Notes: generated from the letters alone by a model not told the origin. A stretch of 35,781 nt of DNA from Acidobacteriota bacterium (GCA_003224525.1 QHZB01000082.1:1-35781), one strand, 5' to 3'; positions 25,574 to 34,722 are shown, counted from the first letter of the stretch. Program-made: numbers and translations.

Positions 25574-25692
25574 ATCGTTTAGTTACGACGGCTTCGGCGT
25601 TTTGTCGCCGGAAAGGAAGCACAGCTGATTTGGTTCCGATTGAAACCTCAATGATCCGTTGAAAAAATGGCCAACACAGAAAGTGAAGAATT

Positions 25693-25770
25693 CTATTTGC
25701 CCACCTGCAGGGCGATAGCCGTCCCCAGATCCTTGGTCGTCGAGGTACCTCCAAGATCCGGAGTACGAAC
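25693..25770 (-). pseudogene. C-terminal scrap of an isocitrate/isopropylmalate/tartrate dehydrogenase
   Basis: On the minus strand, 25 codons ending in TAG read VRTPDLGGTSTTKDLG, then TAIALQVGK. This is the conserved C-terminal tail of beta-decarboxylating dehydrogenases (RTPDLGG followed by a Thr/Ser-rich turn). Upstream in frame the similarity stops at once. The fragment lies beside a decayed ACS-type MFS gene, an association seen for organic-acid (for example tartrate) utilisation genes; that link is inference. Confidence 0.55.
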
Positions 25771-25799
25771 TTCTGACCAACATACTCCGCTTTTGCCTA

Positions 25800-26920
25800 T
25801 CCATAGCTCATCCTCCAAATTATCAGTGGTTGAGTGATCGACCGGTTCGGCGCGCGAATTGGGCTGATCGTCTGCGGCGTTATCTGGGCGTCCGCCACCT
25901 TGCTGACAGGTACAGTCAACAAAGACGGCAGTGCTTTTTTTTTCGTGTCATGCTTGGGTTCGGAGAGGGGGCGACGTTCCCCGTGTCGACGCGGGCGATG
26001 AGTGACTGGACCCCAAAAGAAGAACGGGCGTTTGCCCAGGAGATCACCCACGCGAGTGTGCGGCTAGGCAATGCCTTGACGCCACCTCTAGTGGCTCGGT
26101 TGATTGTAGCCGTGACGTGGCGAGGTTCATTCATTTTCCTTGGCATCATCAGCGTAGCTTGGGTCATCGCGTGGGCTTTGTATTTTCGGGACGATCCCGG
26201 TGATCACCCGGACATCACCCCCTTGAACTGGAGCGCTTGCCGAGCCATGCAGCTCGAAAGAAGGGAGAAAAAGAGACGTTGCCCTGGCTCATGCTAGCCC
26301 GTAGAATGGTTCCTGTCACTGCCTTCTATTTCTGCTACGGTTGGACGCTCTGGCTCTATTTAGGTTGGATACCATCGTTCTCTCCTCACGGCTACCGGCT
26401 CAATCTGAAGAGCTCGGCGCTCTTCTCGGCCGGCGTTTTCCTTGCTGGGGTACTGGGTAATACGCTCGGCGGAGTCGTAAGCGACCGGATTTTCGACAGG
26501 ACGGGCGACCGCAAGAAAGCGCGTCGGAATCTCGTGGTCGCAGGTTTTGTCTGCTCCGTGGCTTCGATGCTGCCGATTCTTCTGTTGCACAATCTTACGT
26601 GGTGGCCATTTTTCTGAGCCTCGCGTTCTTCTCAGGAGTTCACGATTGGGCCCATGTGGGCTATCCCGATGGACATCGCACCGCGGTTTTCCGGTTCAGC
26701 GAGCGGCCTGATGAATACCGGCTCGGCGCCGGCTGCTATAGTCTCGCCTCTGGTTTTCGGACATGTGATCGACAAGACGGGGGACTGGACGCTTCCCTTT
26801 CTCGGCACCATCGGATTGCTGTTGATTGGTGCAATGCTAGTGTTTTGGATGACACCGGACGAAGAACTCCCTGGGCAGGGATTGACCGTCCCGCTCGCAG
26901 CGAAAGCGGCAAAGCTCTAA
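25800..26920 (+). pseudogene. MFS transporter (anion:cation symporter type) with multiple frameshifts and a stop
   Basis: Across three frames one can reconstruct an MFS protein: IISG(stop)VIDRFGARIGLIV with TGA at 25831 in place of the usual Trp, then a frameshift at the nine-T run 25935-25943. It continues FRVMLGFGEGATFPVSTRAM and WRGSFIFLGIISVAWVIAW, shifts again near 26217-26226, then reads WLMLARRMVPVTAFYFCYGW and LGNTLGGVVSDRIFDRTGDR. Further shifts occur near 26600 and 26630, and it ends IGPMWAIPMDIAPRFSGSAS through VFWMTPDEELPGQGL. The N-terminal helix region is degenerate. At least five lesions show a genuine decayed gene. Confidence 0.85.
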
Positions 26921-26988
26921 AACAATCACATATGGAAACTTGTCTTTCATCTTTTTTTCTGCTCCTCTTTGATCCAGTCTAGGAAGCC

Positions 26989-29955
26989 TTGCACACACTC
27001 ACCCCATTACCGTTGAGCTCGCACGCAAAACCAGTGGACTCGTTTTCTCAAGCGTCGGAACTGGAGCAGGAACTCAAGCGAACGCTGAATGGTGAAGTGC
27101 AGTTCGATCGAGGGAGCCGGGCGCTGTACGCCACGGACGGATCGAATTACCGGCAGATTCCTATTGGCCTGGTCATGCCCCGCGATGATGCGGATGTGAT
27201 CGCAGCGGTAGCGGCATGCAGGAAGTATGGTGCTCCAGTTCTGGCGCGAGGGGCCGGCACAAGTTTGGCCGGTCAATGCTGCAATGTCGCAGTGGTAGTG
27301 GATTTCACGAAGTATATGAACCGTATTCTTGAGCTCGACAGCGACGCAAGATTCGCGCGCGTTCAGCCGGGAGTCGTTCTGGACTCCCTACGAAACCGCG
27401 CAGAAATGCATCAGTTGACTTTTGCGCCGGACCCTTCAACGCACAATCGGTGCACGATCGGTGGGATGATTGGCAATAATTCTTGCGGAACGCATTCGCT
27501 GCTTGGAGGGAAAACGGTCGACAACGTCGAAGAGCTGCGAATTCTGCTTTACGACGGTTCGCAGATGACGGTGGGCGCCACGAGCGGGGCTGAGTTCGCT
27601 CAGATCATTTCTCAGGGTGACCGCCGTAGCGAGATTTACCGCAAGTTGTACCGGATCCAGGAGCTCTACGCCAGCTTGATCCGCGAGCGCTTTCCGCAAA
27701 TTCCGCGGCGAGTCTCCGGCTACAACCTGGATGAACTGCTGCCTGAAAGAGGATTCAACCTCGCACGCGCACTCGTCGGAACAGAAGGTACTTGTGCAAT
27801 CGCACTCGAAGCTAAGTTGAAATTGATTCACAGTCCGCAGCACCGCGCCCTTGTTGGATTGGGGTATCGAGATGCGTTCTTCGCAGCCGATCATGTTCCG
27901 GAGATATTGCGGCTCCGTCCGATCGGGCTTGAAGGTTTTGAGGGAAGTATTGTCGACGGGCTCCAGAGAAAGGGAGCGCAAAACCTTGATCTTCTTCCCG
28001 CGGGTCGAGGGTTTTTGCTGGTGGAATTTGGAGCCGATGATCCGAACGAGGCTCAGCAGCTCGCCGTAGAGCTCGTCGATCATCTGAAACAAGTTAGCGG
28101 GGCACCCAACGCACGGCTGTATTCAAAGAGCGAAGCGCGGGCGGTATGGCAGATCCGCGAGGCCGGGCCACGTGCGGCTGCGTTTGCTCCCGGAGCACCG
28201 GCGGAATGGGAAGGCTGGGATGACGCAGCAGTCGCTCCGGAAAAACTGGGAGGCTACCTCAGAGACGTTCGCAAACTGATGAACGAATATCACTACCGAG
28301 GCGCATTCTATGGGCATTTTGGACATGGCTGCGTCCACATGCGTGTCAGCTTCGATCTCGAAAGTGAAAACGGGATCCGGAAATACGCAGAGTTCATCGA
28401 CCGTGCAGCCGATCTCGTAGTGGGCTATGGCGGGTCGCTCTCGGGCGAGCATGGTGATGGGCAGTCGCGGGCGGCGTTGCTTCCGAAAATGTTTGGATCC
28501 GATCTGATGAAAGCCTTCGGCGAATTCAAAACGGCCTGGGATCCAGAAAATAAGCTAAACCCGCACAAAATTGTTGGTGCTTACTTGCCTACGGAGAACT
28601 TGCGGCTGGGCGCAGACTATAAGCCACTGGAACCGGAGACTCATTTCAAATTCCCCGATGACGGCGGTTCATTTGCGAAGGCCGCACTGCGATGCATCGG
28701 GCTCGGAGCTTGCCGGAAGAGTGACGGCGGCACAATGTGCCCGAGTTATATGGTGACGCTCGAAGAAGAACACAGCACGCGGGGGCGTGCTCACATGCTT
28801 TTTGAACTTCTCCAAGGCGAGGTGCTACGCGACGGCTGGCGAGACGAACACGTTAAGGACGCACTGGAACTGTGTCTTTCGTGTAAGGCCTGCAAGTCGG
28901 AATGCCCGGCGAACGTCGATATTGCAACCTACAAGGCGGAATTTCTCTCGCACTATTACGAAAAGAAGTGGCGCCCGCTGAAAGCGTACGCCTTTGGCCT
29001 GATCGAACGATGGGCGAAGCTTGGGTCGCGAATGCCCAGAATTGCTAACTTTCTTAGCCAGGCGCCGGGACCCCGTCACCTGCTGCAAAGGTTCTTAGGG
29101 CTGGCGTCGCAGCGGCAATTGCCACGTTTGGCGCCAGTCACCTTTTGGCAATGGGCGCAAGTGCATCGGAATTCCATTTTCCGAGATGAGGACAGATTGA
29201 ATCCAGCGCCGTTGCTTAAGGAGCGACAAGTCGTTCTGTGGGTGGACACGTTCAACAACTACTTCCATCCGGAAACGTGCCGGGCCGCTCTGGAAGTGTT
29301 GGAGGAGGCGGAATTCACAGTGACGTGTTCCCGAAGACCTCTGTGCTGCGGGCGACCGCTTTATGACTTCGGCATGCTTGAGAGAGCCAAAAACTGCTTA
29401 AGCCAGATCTTGAGTGCTCTCGGTCCGCAGATTGACGCAGGGCTGCCAATTGTCGTCTTGGAGCCGAGCTGTGCTTCTGTGTTTCGCGATGAGCTGCACA
29501 ATCTATTTCCCACCGACGAGCGCGCCACCAGGCTCCGAAACCAAACATTCCTTCTCAGTGAGTTTCTGCAAAATCACGCTCCGGACTATCTTCCTCCTTC
29601 CCTCTCACGAAAAGTTATTCTTCATGGCCACTGCCACCATAAGGCGCTCATGAAAATCAATGATGAGGAGTCTTTGCTCCGGAAGATGGGCGTGGAACTG
29701 CAATCCTTGGACTCCGGATGCTGCGGGATGGCCGGGCCGTTCGGGTTTCAGAAAGATAAATTCGAGATATCGCAGGCCATAGGAGAGCGAGTTCTGCTGC
29801 CGGCAGTGCGACGCGCGGCGTCAGACACGCTGATTGTCGCGGATGGCTTCAGCTGTCGCGAACAAATACTGCAGGGCACCGGCAGGTCTGCGATGCACCT
29901 GGCCGAGGTCTTGAAGATGGCGTTGGATCGCCAAAATTCTTCCGAGGGCGGCTAA
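26989..29955 (+). CDS. FAD-linked oxidase fused to Fe-S and CCG domains (glycolate/D-lactate dehydrogenase type)
   Basis: A 988-residue fusion. Residues about 40-270 form a PCMH FAD-binding domain (VMPRDDADVIAAVAACRKYG, ARGAGTSLAGQC, IGGMIGNNSCGTHSLLGGKT). Residues about 270-530 form the FAD-oxidase C-terminal domain (HFGHGCVHMR, GSLSGEHGDGQSR). A 4Fe-4S ferredoxin part follows (CIGLGACRK..MCPSY near 568-585 and CLSCKACKSECP near 629-640). The two CCG-type repeats are at RPLCCGRP (about 784) and LDSGCCGMAGPFG (about 908). Such proteins oxidise 2-hydroxyacids and pass electrons to the respiratory chain. The start is probably TTG 26989 with AGGAAG upstream, as no early ATG exists. The substrate is unknown. 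Confidence 0.85.
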   Translation: MHTLTPLPLSSHAKPVDSFSQASELEQELKRTLNGEVQFDRGSRALYATDGSNYRQIPIGLVMPRDDADVIAAVAACRKYGAPVLARGAGTSLAGQCCNVAVVVDFTKYMNRILELDSDARFARVQPGVVLDSLRNRAEMHQLTFAPDPSTHNRCTIGGMIGNNSCGTHSLLGGKTVDNVEELRILLYDGSQMTVGATSGAEFAQIISQGDRRSEIYRKLYRIQELYASLIRERFPQIPRRVSGYNLDELLPERGFNLARALVGTEGTCAIALEAKLKLIHSPQHRALVGLGYRDAFFAADHVPEILRLRPIGLEGFEGSIVDGLQRKGAQNLDLLPAGRGFLLVEFGADDPNEAQQLAVELVDHLKQVSGAPNARLYSKSEARAVWQIREAGPRAAAFAPGAPAEWEGWDDAAVAPEKLGGYLRDVRKLMNEYHYRGAFYGHFGHGCVHMRVSFDLESENGIRKYAEFIDRAADLVVGYGGSLSGEHGDGQSRAALLPKMFGSDLMKAFGEFKTAWDPENKLNPHKIVGAYLPTENLRLGADYKPLEPETHFKFPDDGGSFAKAALRCIGLGACRKSDGGTMCPSYMVTLEEEHSTRGRAHMLFELLQGEVLRDGWRDEHVKDALELCLSCKACKSECPANVDIATYKAEFLSHYYEKKWRPLKAYAFGLIERWAKLGSRMPRIANFLSQAPGPRHLLQRFLGLASQRQLPRLAPVTFWQWAQVHRNSIFRDEDRLNPAPLLKERQVVLWVDTFNNYFHPETCRAALEVLEEAEFTVTCSRRPLCCGRPLYDFGMLERAKNCLSQILSALGPQIDAGLPIVVLEPSCASVFRDELHNLFPTDERATRLRNQTFLLSEFLQNHAPDYLPPSLSRKVILHGHCHHKALMKINDEESLLRKMGVELQSLDSGCCGMAGPFGFQKDKFEISQAIGERVLLPAVRRAASDTLIVADGFSCREQILQGTGRSAMHLAEVLKMALDRQNSSEGG

Positions 29956-30002
29956 TCTGGCCGGGTAAGCCTAAGTTCGCTTCACAGCCAAACGAGAATG
30001 TT

Positions 30003-31008
30003 CTACTTTTTCCCGGGCGATGGCACCGATCGTTGCAATTGGCCGAAATCCAGACCGGGCAAGAAGGGAGTTTTCTCAATTCTTAGGGCATCTAAGCTGA
30101 ACGGATTCAGTCCCAATGCTCTGAGGATGCTAGGGCGATTTGTCACGTTGTACAGGAAACTTGATTTCTTGACGGCGGAACCTAGGATGGTAAATGAGAA
30201 GCGGTACACCCCGATCCGTGTTCGCGTTGCCGCCATGCTCGGCGATGAACGTGCTGCCGCTATCCACGTAGGTTTGGCCTGGAGTCGGCTGAATAATGAT
30301 ATCTGGCACACGGGGGTCATTCTTGGGGTCATTGAATAGGAGCTTCAATGATTCACCGGAGTAAATTTCCTGAATGCCCGCCTCTTCCTGGATTTTTCGC
30401 AGCGCATTGACAACATCAGCGGTTCGGTCCTGATCCGACAGCCACAGTAAGGCGACACTTCCGTCCTGCTCCAAACCGGCCAACAACCTTTCGTGGACGG
30501 AAGTCACGGTTTTCGGAATGAGTTCCGGGTTGGCATGCCTGACTTCGCAGGATCAATCGGGGAGTCACCATGCTTAGCAGTGATGATAACGAGCGTTGAG
30601 TCAAGCAACTGAGGCGGGTGCCGACAAGCTGCGGTCATAGGAGTTCTCGAAAATCACTCCCGTTACATTGGGAGATCCTCCCGTCACCATGGAAAGCAGG
30701 CCGGGCCATGAATTGGAGGGGAATGACGTCGAAGCATTGCTGTAAGTGACGCCGTGCAGGCTCAATTTCGCAAGAGCCGACTCGGGCCGATACTTAATCA
30801 GACTGGCGAGATCCAGGCTGTGCATGCCATCCAGCCTAAGGAGTAGGACGTGGCGTATCGGATTTTTCCGCGGCCTCGAGCCGTTCTCATCAGAAAGTTG
30901 TGCCATTGCTTCGATTGGCCTCAATGACGATATCATGCATGCGAGAACTGCGATCAAGAGGGCTGCCACCGCGAATTCAGCGTTCCTATTATAATTCTCT
31001 GTTCTCAA
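30003..31008 (-). pseudogene. Alkaline phosphatase family (phosphodiesterase) gene with a large internal deletion
   Basis: The original start is TTG 31008 with AGGAG upstream, opening a signal peptide (EFAVAALLIAVLACMISSL). The N-terminal catalytic segment HVLLLRLDGMHSLDLASLIK and YSNASTSFPSNSWPGLLSMV is intact up to SYDRSLSAPA. It then jumps directly to LLDSTLVIITAKHGDSPIDP (near 30610). Family members carry roughly 200 residues in between. A frameshift near 30540 leads into SVALLWLSDQ, GIQEIYSGESLKLLFNDP and PDIIIQP, and further shifts near 30130-30150 lead to ILRALGLNPFSLDALRIEKT and FLPGL. Metal-site parts are missing, so it is not functional. Confidence 0.85.
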
Positions 31009-31458
31009 CTGTGTGCTCCTCGATCCGGTAATATACTTCCAATCCAACGGTGTCTTCCAATTCCTTGCGAACTTTCCAGAAAACAGCCTGGTCCATTCCC
31101 GTACCAATGCCTCTGTTTTCAGGTCGAATCTCGTTGCCGATCGTTTTTGAGTTAAACAGAAATTAATTTTGTTTTAAGTCCGCATCGCAACCAATGCTTT
31201 AAGCTTTCTCGTGCTGTCCTTTAGCAGAGGTTGAGTCGCCCTGTCGCGGCCTCTCGCTTGCCTGACTGATTTGGCGGGGGAAATCTCGGTCCGCGCCGCA
31301 GTACTTTGAAGGTAACCGGCTAGCTTTGGCGTGAAATCATCGTGGAATGACACCGCAAGTGGCCAGATAGTTCGGTGCACGGACTAGGTCGGAGCAGAAT
31401 GGAGCTGCCGCTGGCAATTTAGTTTCACGTAAGAAGCATTCCATCTTAGGGAGAGAAA
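31009..31458. other. Divergent intergenic region between phosphatase pseudogene and beta-propeller gene
   Basis: This 450-base stretch contains the 11-bp-phased TTAA element described separately. I see no other gene, tRNA or strong terminator. Short open frames here have no recognisable protein character. Confidence 0.5.
31152..31178. promoter_or_regulatory. Phased TTAA box, copy 1 (PmrA/QseB-like site)
   Basis: TTAA occurs at 31152-31155, 31163-31166 and 31174-31177, spaced exactly 11 and 11 bases. The stretch from 31153 to 31171 (TAAACAGAAATTAATTTTG) is identical to copy 2 at 34645-34663. OmpR-family regulators of the PmrA/QseB group bind TTAA half-sites with this 11-bp phase. It lies between the divergent phosphatase pseudogene and the beta-propeller gene. 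Confidence 0.6.
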
Positions 31459-32469
31459 ATGAAGAAACGGTTCTTAGTCCTTGTCGCGACTCTCATGCTA
31501 TTCGGAGTCCAAGCCCGCTGCCAAGGAGCTGCACCACTCAAGCTGATCCAAACTTTTGAGCTGCCCGTGGAGGTTAAAGGGAACTTCGACCATTTTGGAA
31601 TCGACCTGAAAGGCGGGCGGCTGTTTGCGACTCCGGAAGGCTACCACGCTGTAGTCGTGTTTGATTTGAAGACAGGCGAACTGGTTCACAAAATAGATGG
31701 AATTGGCAAGCCGCACGCTGTGCTCTATCGGGAGGATCTGAACCGCATTTACGTTACCGACGGAGATGCGGGAGACTTGAAGATCTTCGACGGCACAACG
31801 TACGGTCTCGTGTCCAGCGTGAAACTCTTAGAGGATGCGGATTCCATTGGCTACGATCCGGTCACGAAGTACCTCTATATCGACAACGGCGGCGGGGACG
31901 TTCATCAGACGTACTCGATGCTAAGCGTCATTGATACGACCGCAGGAGAGAAATTGGCCGACCTCAAGATTGAAGGAGAAACTCTCGAGGCCATGGCGTT
32001 GGAGAAGTCCACATCGAAAATGTATGTAAATAACAGAGCTAGGAACCAGGTTTCTGTTGTGGACCGGGAGAAGCGCGAACTCGTAGCGAGTTGGCCCGTA
32101 ACGCAATGCAAGCCCAACGTGGCCATGGCCCTCGACGAAGCCAACCATCGCTTGTTTGTCGCTTGCCGCAGTGGCGTGATTTCAGTGCTGGATACCAAAA
32201 CGGGCAAGGAAGTTACGTCTTTCCCCATCACCAAGGGCGTTGACGATATTACCTACGATCCGGCCAGCAAGCGTGTCTATGCCGCCTGTGATGGTGCGAT
32301 TGATATCTATGAACAATCCGGCCATGACAGTTACAGATTGCTTGGGAACGTCTCTACAGGCCCCATGGGGAGGACAGCGCGCCTAGTGCCGGAATTGAAG
32401 CGCTACTTTGTGGCCGTTCCGCAGTACGGCACTACAAGCGCTAGGGTCCTCGTATTTGATGTTCTGTAA
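31459..32469 (+). CDS. Secreted YVTN/YncE-type beta-propeller protein
   Basis: A 336-residue protein with a signal peptide (KKRFLVLVATLMLFGVQARC). It has repeated blades of the YVTN type, such as FDLKTGELVHKIDGIGKPHA, LNRIYVTDGDAGDLKIFD, SKMYVNNRARNQVSVVD, HRLFVACRSGVISVLDTKTG and SKRVYAACDGAIDIYE. A Cys at the signal end (ARCQG) is not a convincing lipobox. The ATG at 31459 has a GGGAGAG ribosome site. The function is unknown. In this cluster it sits between a phosphatase relic and a two-component system, and may be an exported binding or scaffold protein. Confidence 0.85.
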   Translation: MKKRFLVLVATLMLFGVQARCQGAAPLKLIQTFELPVEVKGNFDHFGIDLKGGRLFATPEGYHAVVVFDLKTGELVHKIDGIGKPHAVLYREDLNRIYVTDGDAGDLKIFDGTTYGLVSSVKLLEDADSIGYDPVTKYLYIDNGGGDVHQTYSMLSVIDTTAGEKLADLKIEGETLEAMALEKSTSKMYVNNRARNQVSVVDREKRELVASWPVTQCKPNVAMALDEANHRLFVACRSGVISVLDTKTGKEVTSFPITKGVDDITYDPASKRVYAACDGAIDIYEQSGHDSYRLLGNVSTGPMGRTARLVPELKRYFVAVPQYGTTSARVLVFDVL

Positions 32470-32567
32470 TGAGGCGCGTGCCTCACAATCGAAACCGGAT
32501 TCTGCGCTGAGATTGAGTCAACGCAGGCTACCATGCACCTCGTTATGAGAGAATATTGAGCGGGGCT

Positions 32568-33245
32568 ATGCGGATCCTCTTAGTCGAAGACGAACGGAAG
32601 GTCGCCAGCTTTATCGCGCGTGCCTTGAAGGAAAACACCTACGCAGTAGATGTGGCGGAAACGGGTCAGAAGGCACTCGAATTAGGTGCCGACGTCACAT
32701 ACGACGCCATTCTTCTCGATGTTCGTTTGCCCGACCTCAGCGGGATCGAAGTCTGCCGCGAGTTTCGCCAGCGAGGAATAGAAGCGCCTGTCCTCATGCT
32801 CACGGCGCGAGGTTTGATCGAGCAGCGAGTCGAAGGCTTGGATGCAGGCGCCGACGACTACCTCACGAAACCCTTCGTCTTGGCAGAACTACTTGCACGT
32901 GTGAGGGCACTCGTTCGGCGGGGCTTCCATGGCAGCAACGCAAAACTCAGCTACGCGGATTTAATGCTAGACCGTCATCGCCGCCGCGCTACGCGGGACA
33001 AAGAGACAATTCCTCTGACGTCCAGGGAATTCGCACTTCTCGAAGTGCTCTTGCTTCGCGCTCCTGAGCTTATTACCCGGAGTGAAATTGTGGAGCATGT
33101 TTGGGATTGCCATTTTGACAGCGAAACAAATCTCGTTGAGGTTTACATCAATCGGCTCCGCCAGAAGATTGATCAAGACCGCTCCGTGAAGCTGATCCAT
33201 ACCATCCGTGGAGTGGGATACCGCTTGGGGACACCGGGGTCGTGA
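32568..33245 (+). CDS. OmpR-family response regulator
   Basis: A 225-residue two-domain regulator. The receiver domain begins MRILLVEDERKVASF with the phosphoacceptor Asp51 in AILLDVRLPD, Thr79 in MLTARG and Lys101 in DDYLTKPF. The C-terminal winged helix (about 128-222) contains LTSREFALLEVLLLRAPELI and VEVYINRLRQKID, ending in the typical IHTIRGVGYRLG. The ATG at 32568 is preferred over a TTG at 32556. It overlaps the kinase gene (GTGA). The phased TTAA boxes on either side of this gene pair are candidate targets. Confidence 0.93.
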   Translation: MRILLVEDERKVASFIARALKENTYAVDVAETGQKALELGADVTYDAILLDVRLPDLSGIEVCREFRQRGIEAPVLMLTARGLIEQRVEGLDAGADDYLTKPFVLAELLARVRALVRRGFHGSNAKLSYADLMLDRHRRRATRDKETIPLTSREFALLEVLLLRAPELITRSEIVEHVWDCHFDSETNLVEVYINRLRQKIDQDRSVKLIHTIRGVGYRLGTPGS

Positions 33246-34669
33246 AAATCAGAACACTCCGTCTCCGGATGATGTTGCTTTTCTGCACCGTCGTCGGTGT
33301 ACTTCTGGCGGGGTCGTACCTGGCGTTTTGGGGCCTGTTGGCGCATGCGGTCCATGCGCAACTCAATCGTCAGCTGCTTGAGACCGCGCGCCCCATCATT
33401 TCTGATATGGTCTCCGAGCCCGAAGCGAAAGACGTAAATCGGCTGGACCTTCCAGGCGAGTTTTTTGAGCTCCTGGACCAAAATGGCCACGTCCTCCAGC
33501 AGTCCAAGAATCTCGCGGCACCAATGAAGCTAAATGGGCTAAACCTTGCCGATTCCCAGCCGACTTTCGGGATAGCCGCTCTGGAGAATGGAGAAACCGT
33601 GCGCGCGGTGCTCATTCCTTTTCGGCAAGGAAATCAGGCGCTCATTTTTGCCGTGGCCATCCCTACTTTTGGGACCAACCGAGTGCTCGACAGCTTTGGA
33701 GGCGTGGCCTTGCTGCTTTTCCCTCTAAGCCTCGTACTGACTGCCGGAATATCGGCACTATACGTCGGGAGAAGCCTTGCGCCCATCAAGGAGTTGACCA
33801 AGCACGCTGCCCTGATGGCCAAGCGTGTCACGAACCGACAAGGATTCTGGACACCTCTGCCGGTGTGTTCCCCTCATGATGAGCTTGGGCGATTGGCGCA
33901 AACGTTTAATCATCTATTGAAGAGCGTTGATTCGGCCGTTCTCCAGTTACGCCAATTTGTGACAGACGCCTCGCACGAGTTGCGCACTCCACTCGCAGTT
34001 CTTCACGGCGAGACAGAGCTGCTGCTCTCTAAACCACGAAGCCCGGAGGAATATCGCCAGACTCTTTGTGTATTCGACGATGAGTTCAAGAAACTGACGC
34101 GGATCGTGGAAGGTCTGTTCACTCTCTCGATGGCCGACGCCGGGCAACTGCATTTGATCCGGGAACCGCTTTACATCAACGAGGTTCTCGAAGAAGCTTG
34201 CTCCCTAGCCGCCTCGCGCGCACGCACGAAGAATATCTCCATCGCACGGGATTTGAGCGAGGAAGTGGCCTGGACTGGAGATGAGGCCTTCCTGCATCAA
34301 CTGTTTTTGATTTTTCTCGATAATGCGATCAAGTATTCTCCCGATGGTACGAGCATCCGCGTGACATTGGGGGTTCGAGACCGTGCGATTCAAGCGCGTT
34401 TTCAAGATCAAGGCGTCGGGATCTCACCGGAGCACTTACCGTTCATCTTTGATCGGTTCTACCGGGCCGCTCCTTTGAATAGCGGTGACACCCAGAGCGG
34501 AGGACTCGGTCTGGCTATTGCGCAGGCAATCGCTATCGCGCAAGGTGGTACCATTGAGTGTGCGAGCACAGTGGGAGTCGGTTCAACCTTCACCGTGATT
34601 TTGCCCATTACTCATCCACGGGAAGCCGTTCCCGAAGTCACAGCTAAACAGAAATTAATTTTGCGTTAA
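33242..34669 (+). CDS. Sensor histidine kinase (EnvZ/CusS-like)
   Basis: A 475-residue membrane kinase with GTG start at 33242 overlapping the regulator stop. Transmembrane helices are at about 10-33 and 152-175, enclosing a periplasmic sensor of about 120 residues. HAMP follows (176-230), then the H-box FVTDASHELRTPLAVLHGE (phospho-His245), N-box FLDNAIKYSPDG (Asn361), G1 DQGVGIS (389-395), F-box FDRFYRA and G2 GGLGLAIAQAI (420-430). It is the cognate partner of the upstream regulator. Its last nine codons contain copy 2 of the phased TTAA box. Confidence 0.93.
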   Translation: MKIRTLRLRMMLLFCTVVGVLLAGSYLAFWGLLAHAVHAQLNRQLLETARPIISDMVSEPEAKDVNRLDLPGEFFELLDQNGHVLQQSKNLAAPMKLNGLNLADSQPTFGIAALENGETVRAVLIPFRQGNQALIFAVAIPTFGTNRVLDSFGGVALLLFPLSLVLTAGISALYVGRSLAPIKELTKHAALMAKRVTNRQGFWTPLPVCSPHDELGRLAQTFNHLLKSVDSAVLQLRQFVTDASHELRTPLAVLHGETELLLSKPRSPEEYRQTLCVFDDEFKKLTRIVEGLFTLSMADAGQLHLIREPLYINEVLEEACSLAASRARTKNISIARDLSEEVAWTGDEAFLHQLFLIFLDNAIKYSPDGTSIRVTLGVRDRAIQARFQDQGVGISPEHLPFIFDRFYRAAPLNSGDTQSGGLGLAIAQAIAIAQGGTIECASTVGVGSTFTVILPITHPREAVPEVTAKQKLILR

Positions 34670-34670
34670 G
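34644..34670. promoter_or_regulatory. Phased TTAA box, copy 2, embedded in the end of the histidine kinase gene
   Basis: Half-sites CTAA (34644-34647), TTAA (34655-34658) and TTAA (34666-34669) are spaced 11 and 11 bases. The last overlaps the kinase stop codon. It shares 24 of 26 bases with copy 1 at 31153-31178. It lies 53-79 bases upstream of the TonB receptor start, a good position for activation by the adjacent response regulator. Confidence 0.65.
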
Positions 34671-34722
34671 GCAACATCCTGGACTCTGCACTAGGCTCAA
34701 CCCCAACGGTGGAGGTGATTCA

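Noticed and set aside
31152-31178. Copy 1 of the TTAA element as a duplicated remnant of the histidine kinase C-terminus
   Set aside because: The similarity to the kinase end is confined to the 26-base box. Sequence upstream of it shows no kinase-like codons, so a shared binding site explains it better.
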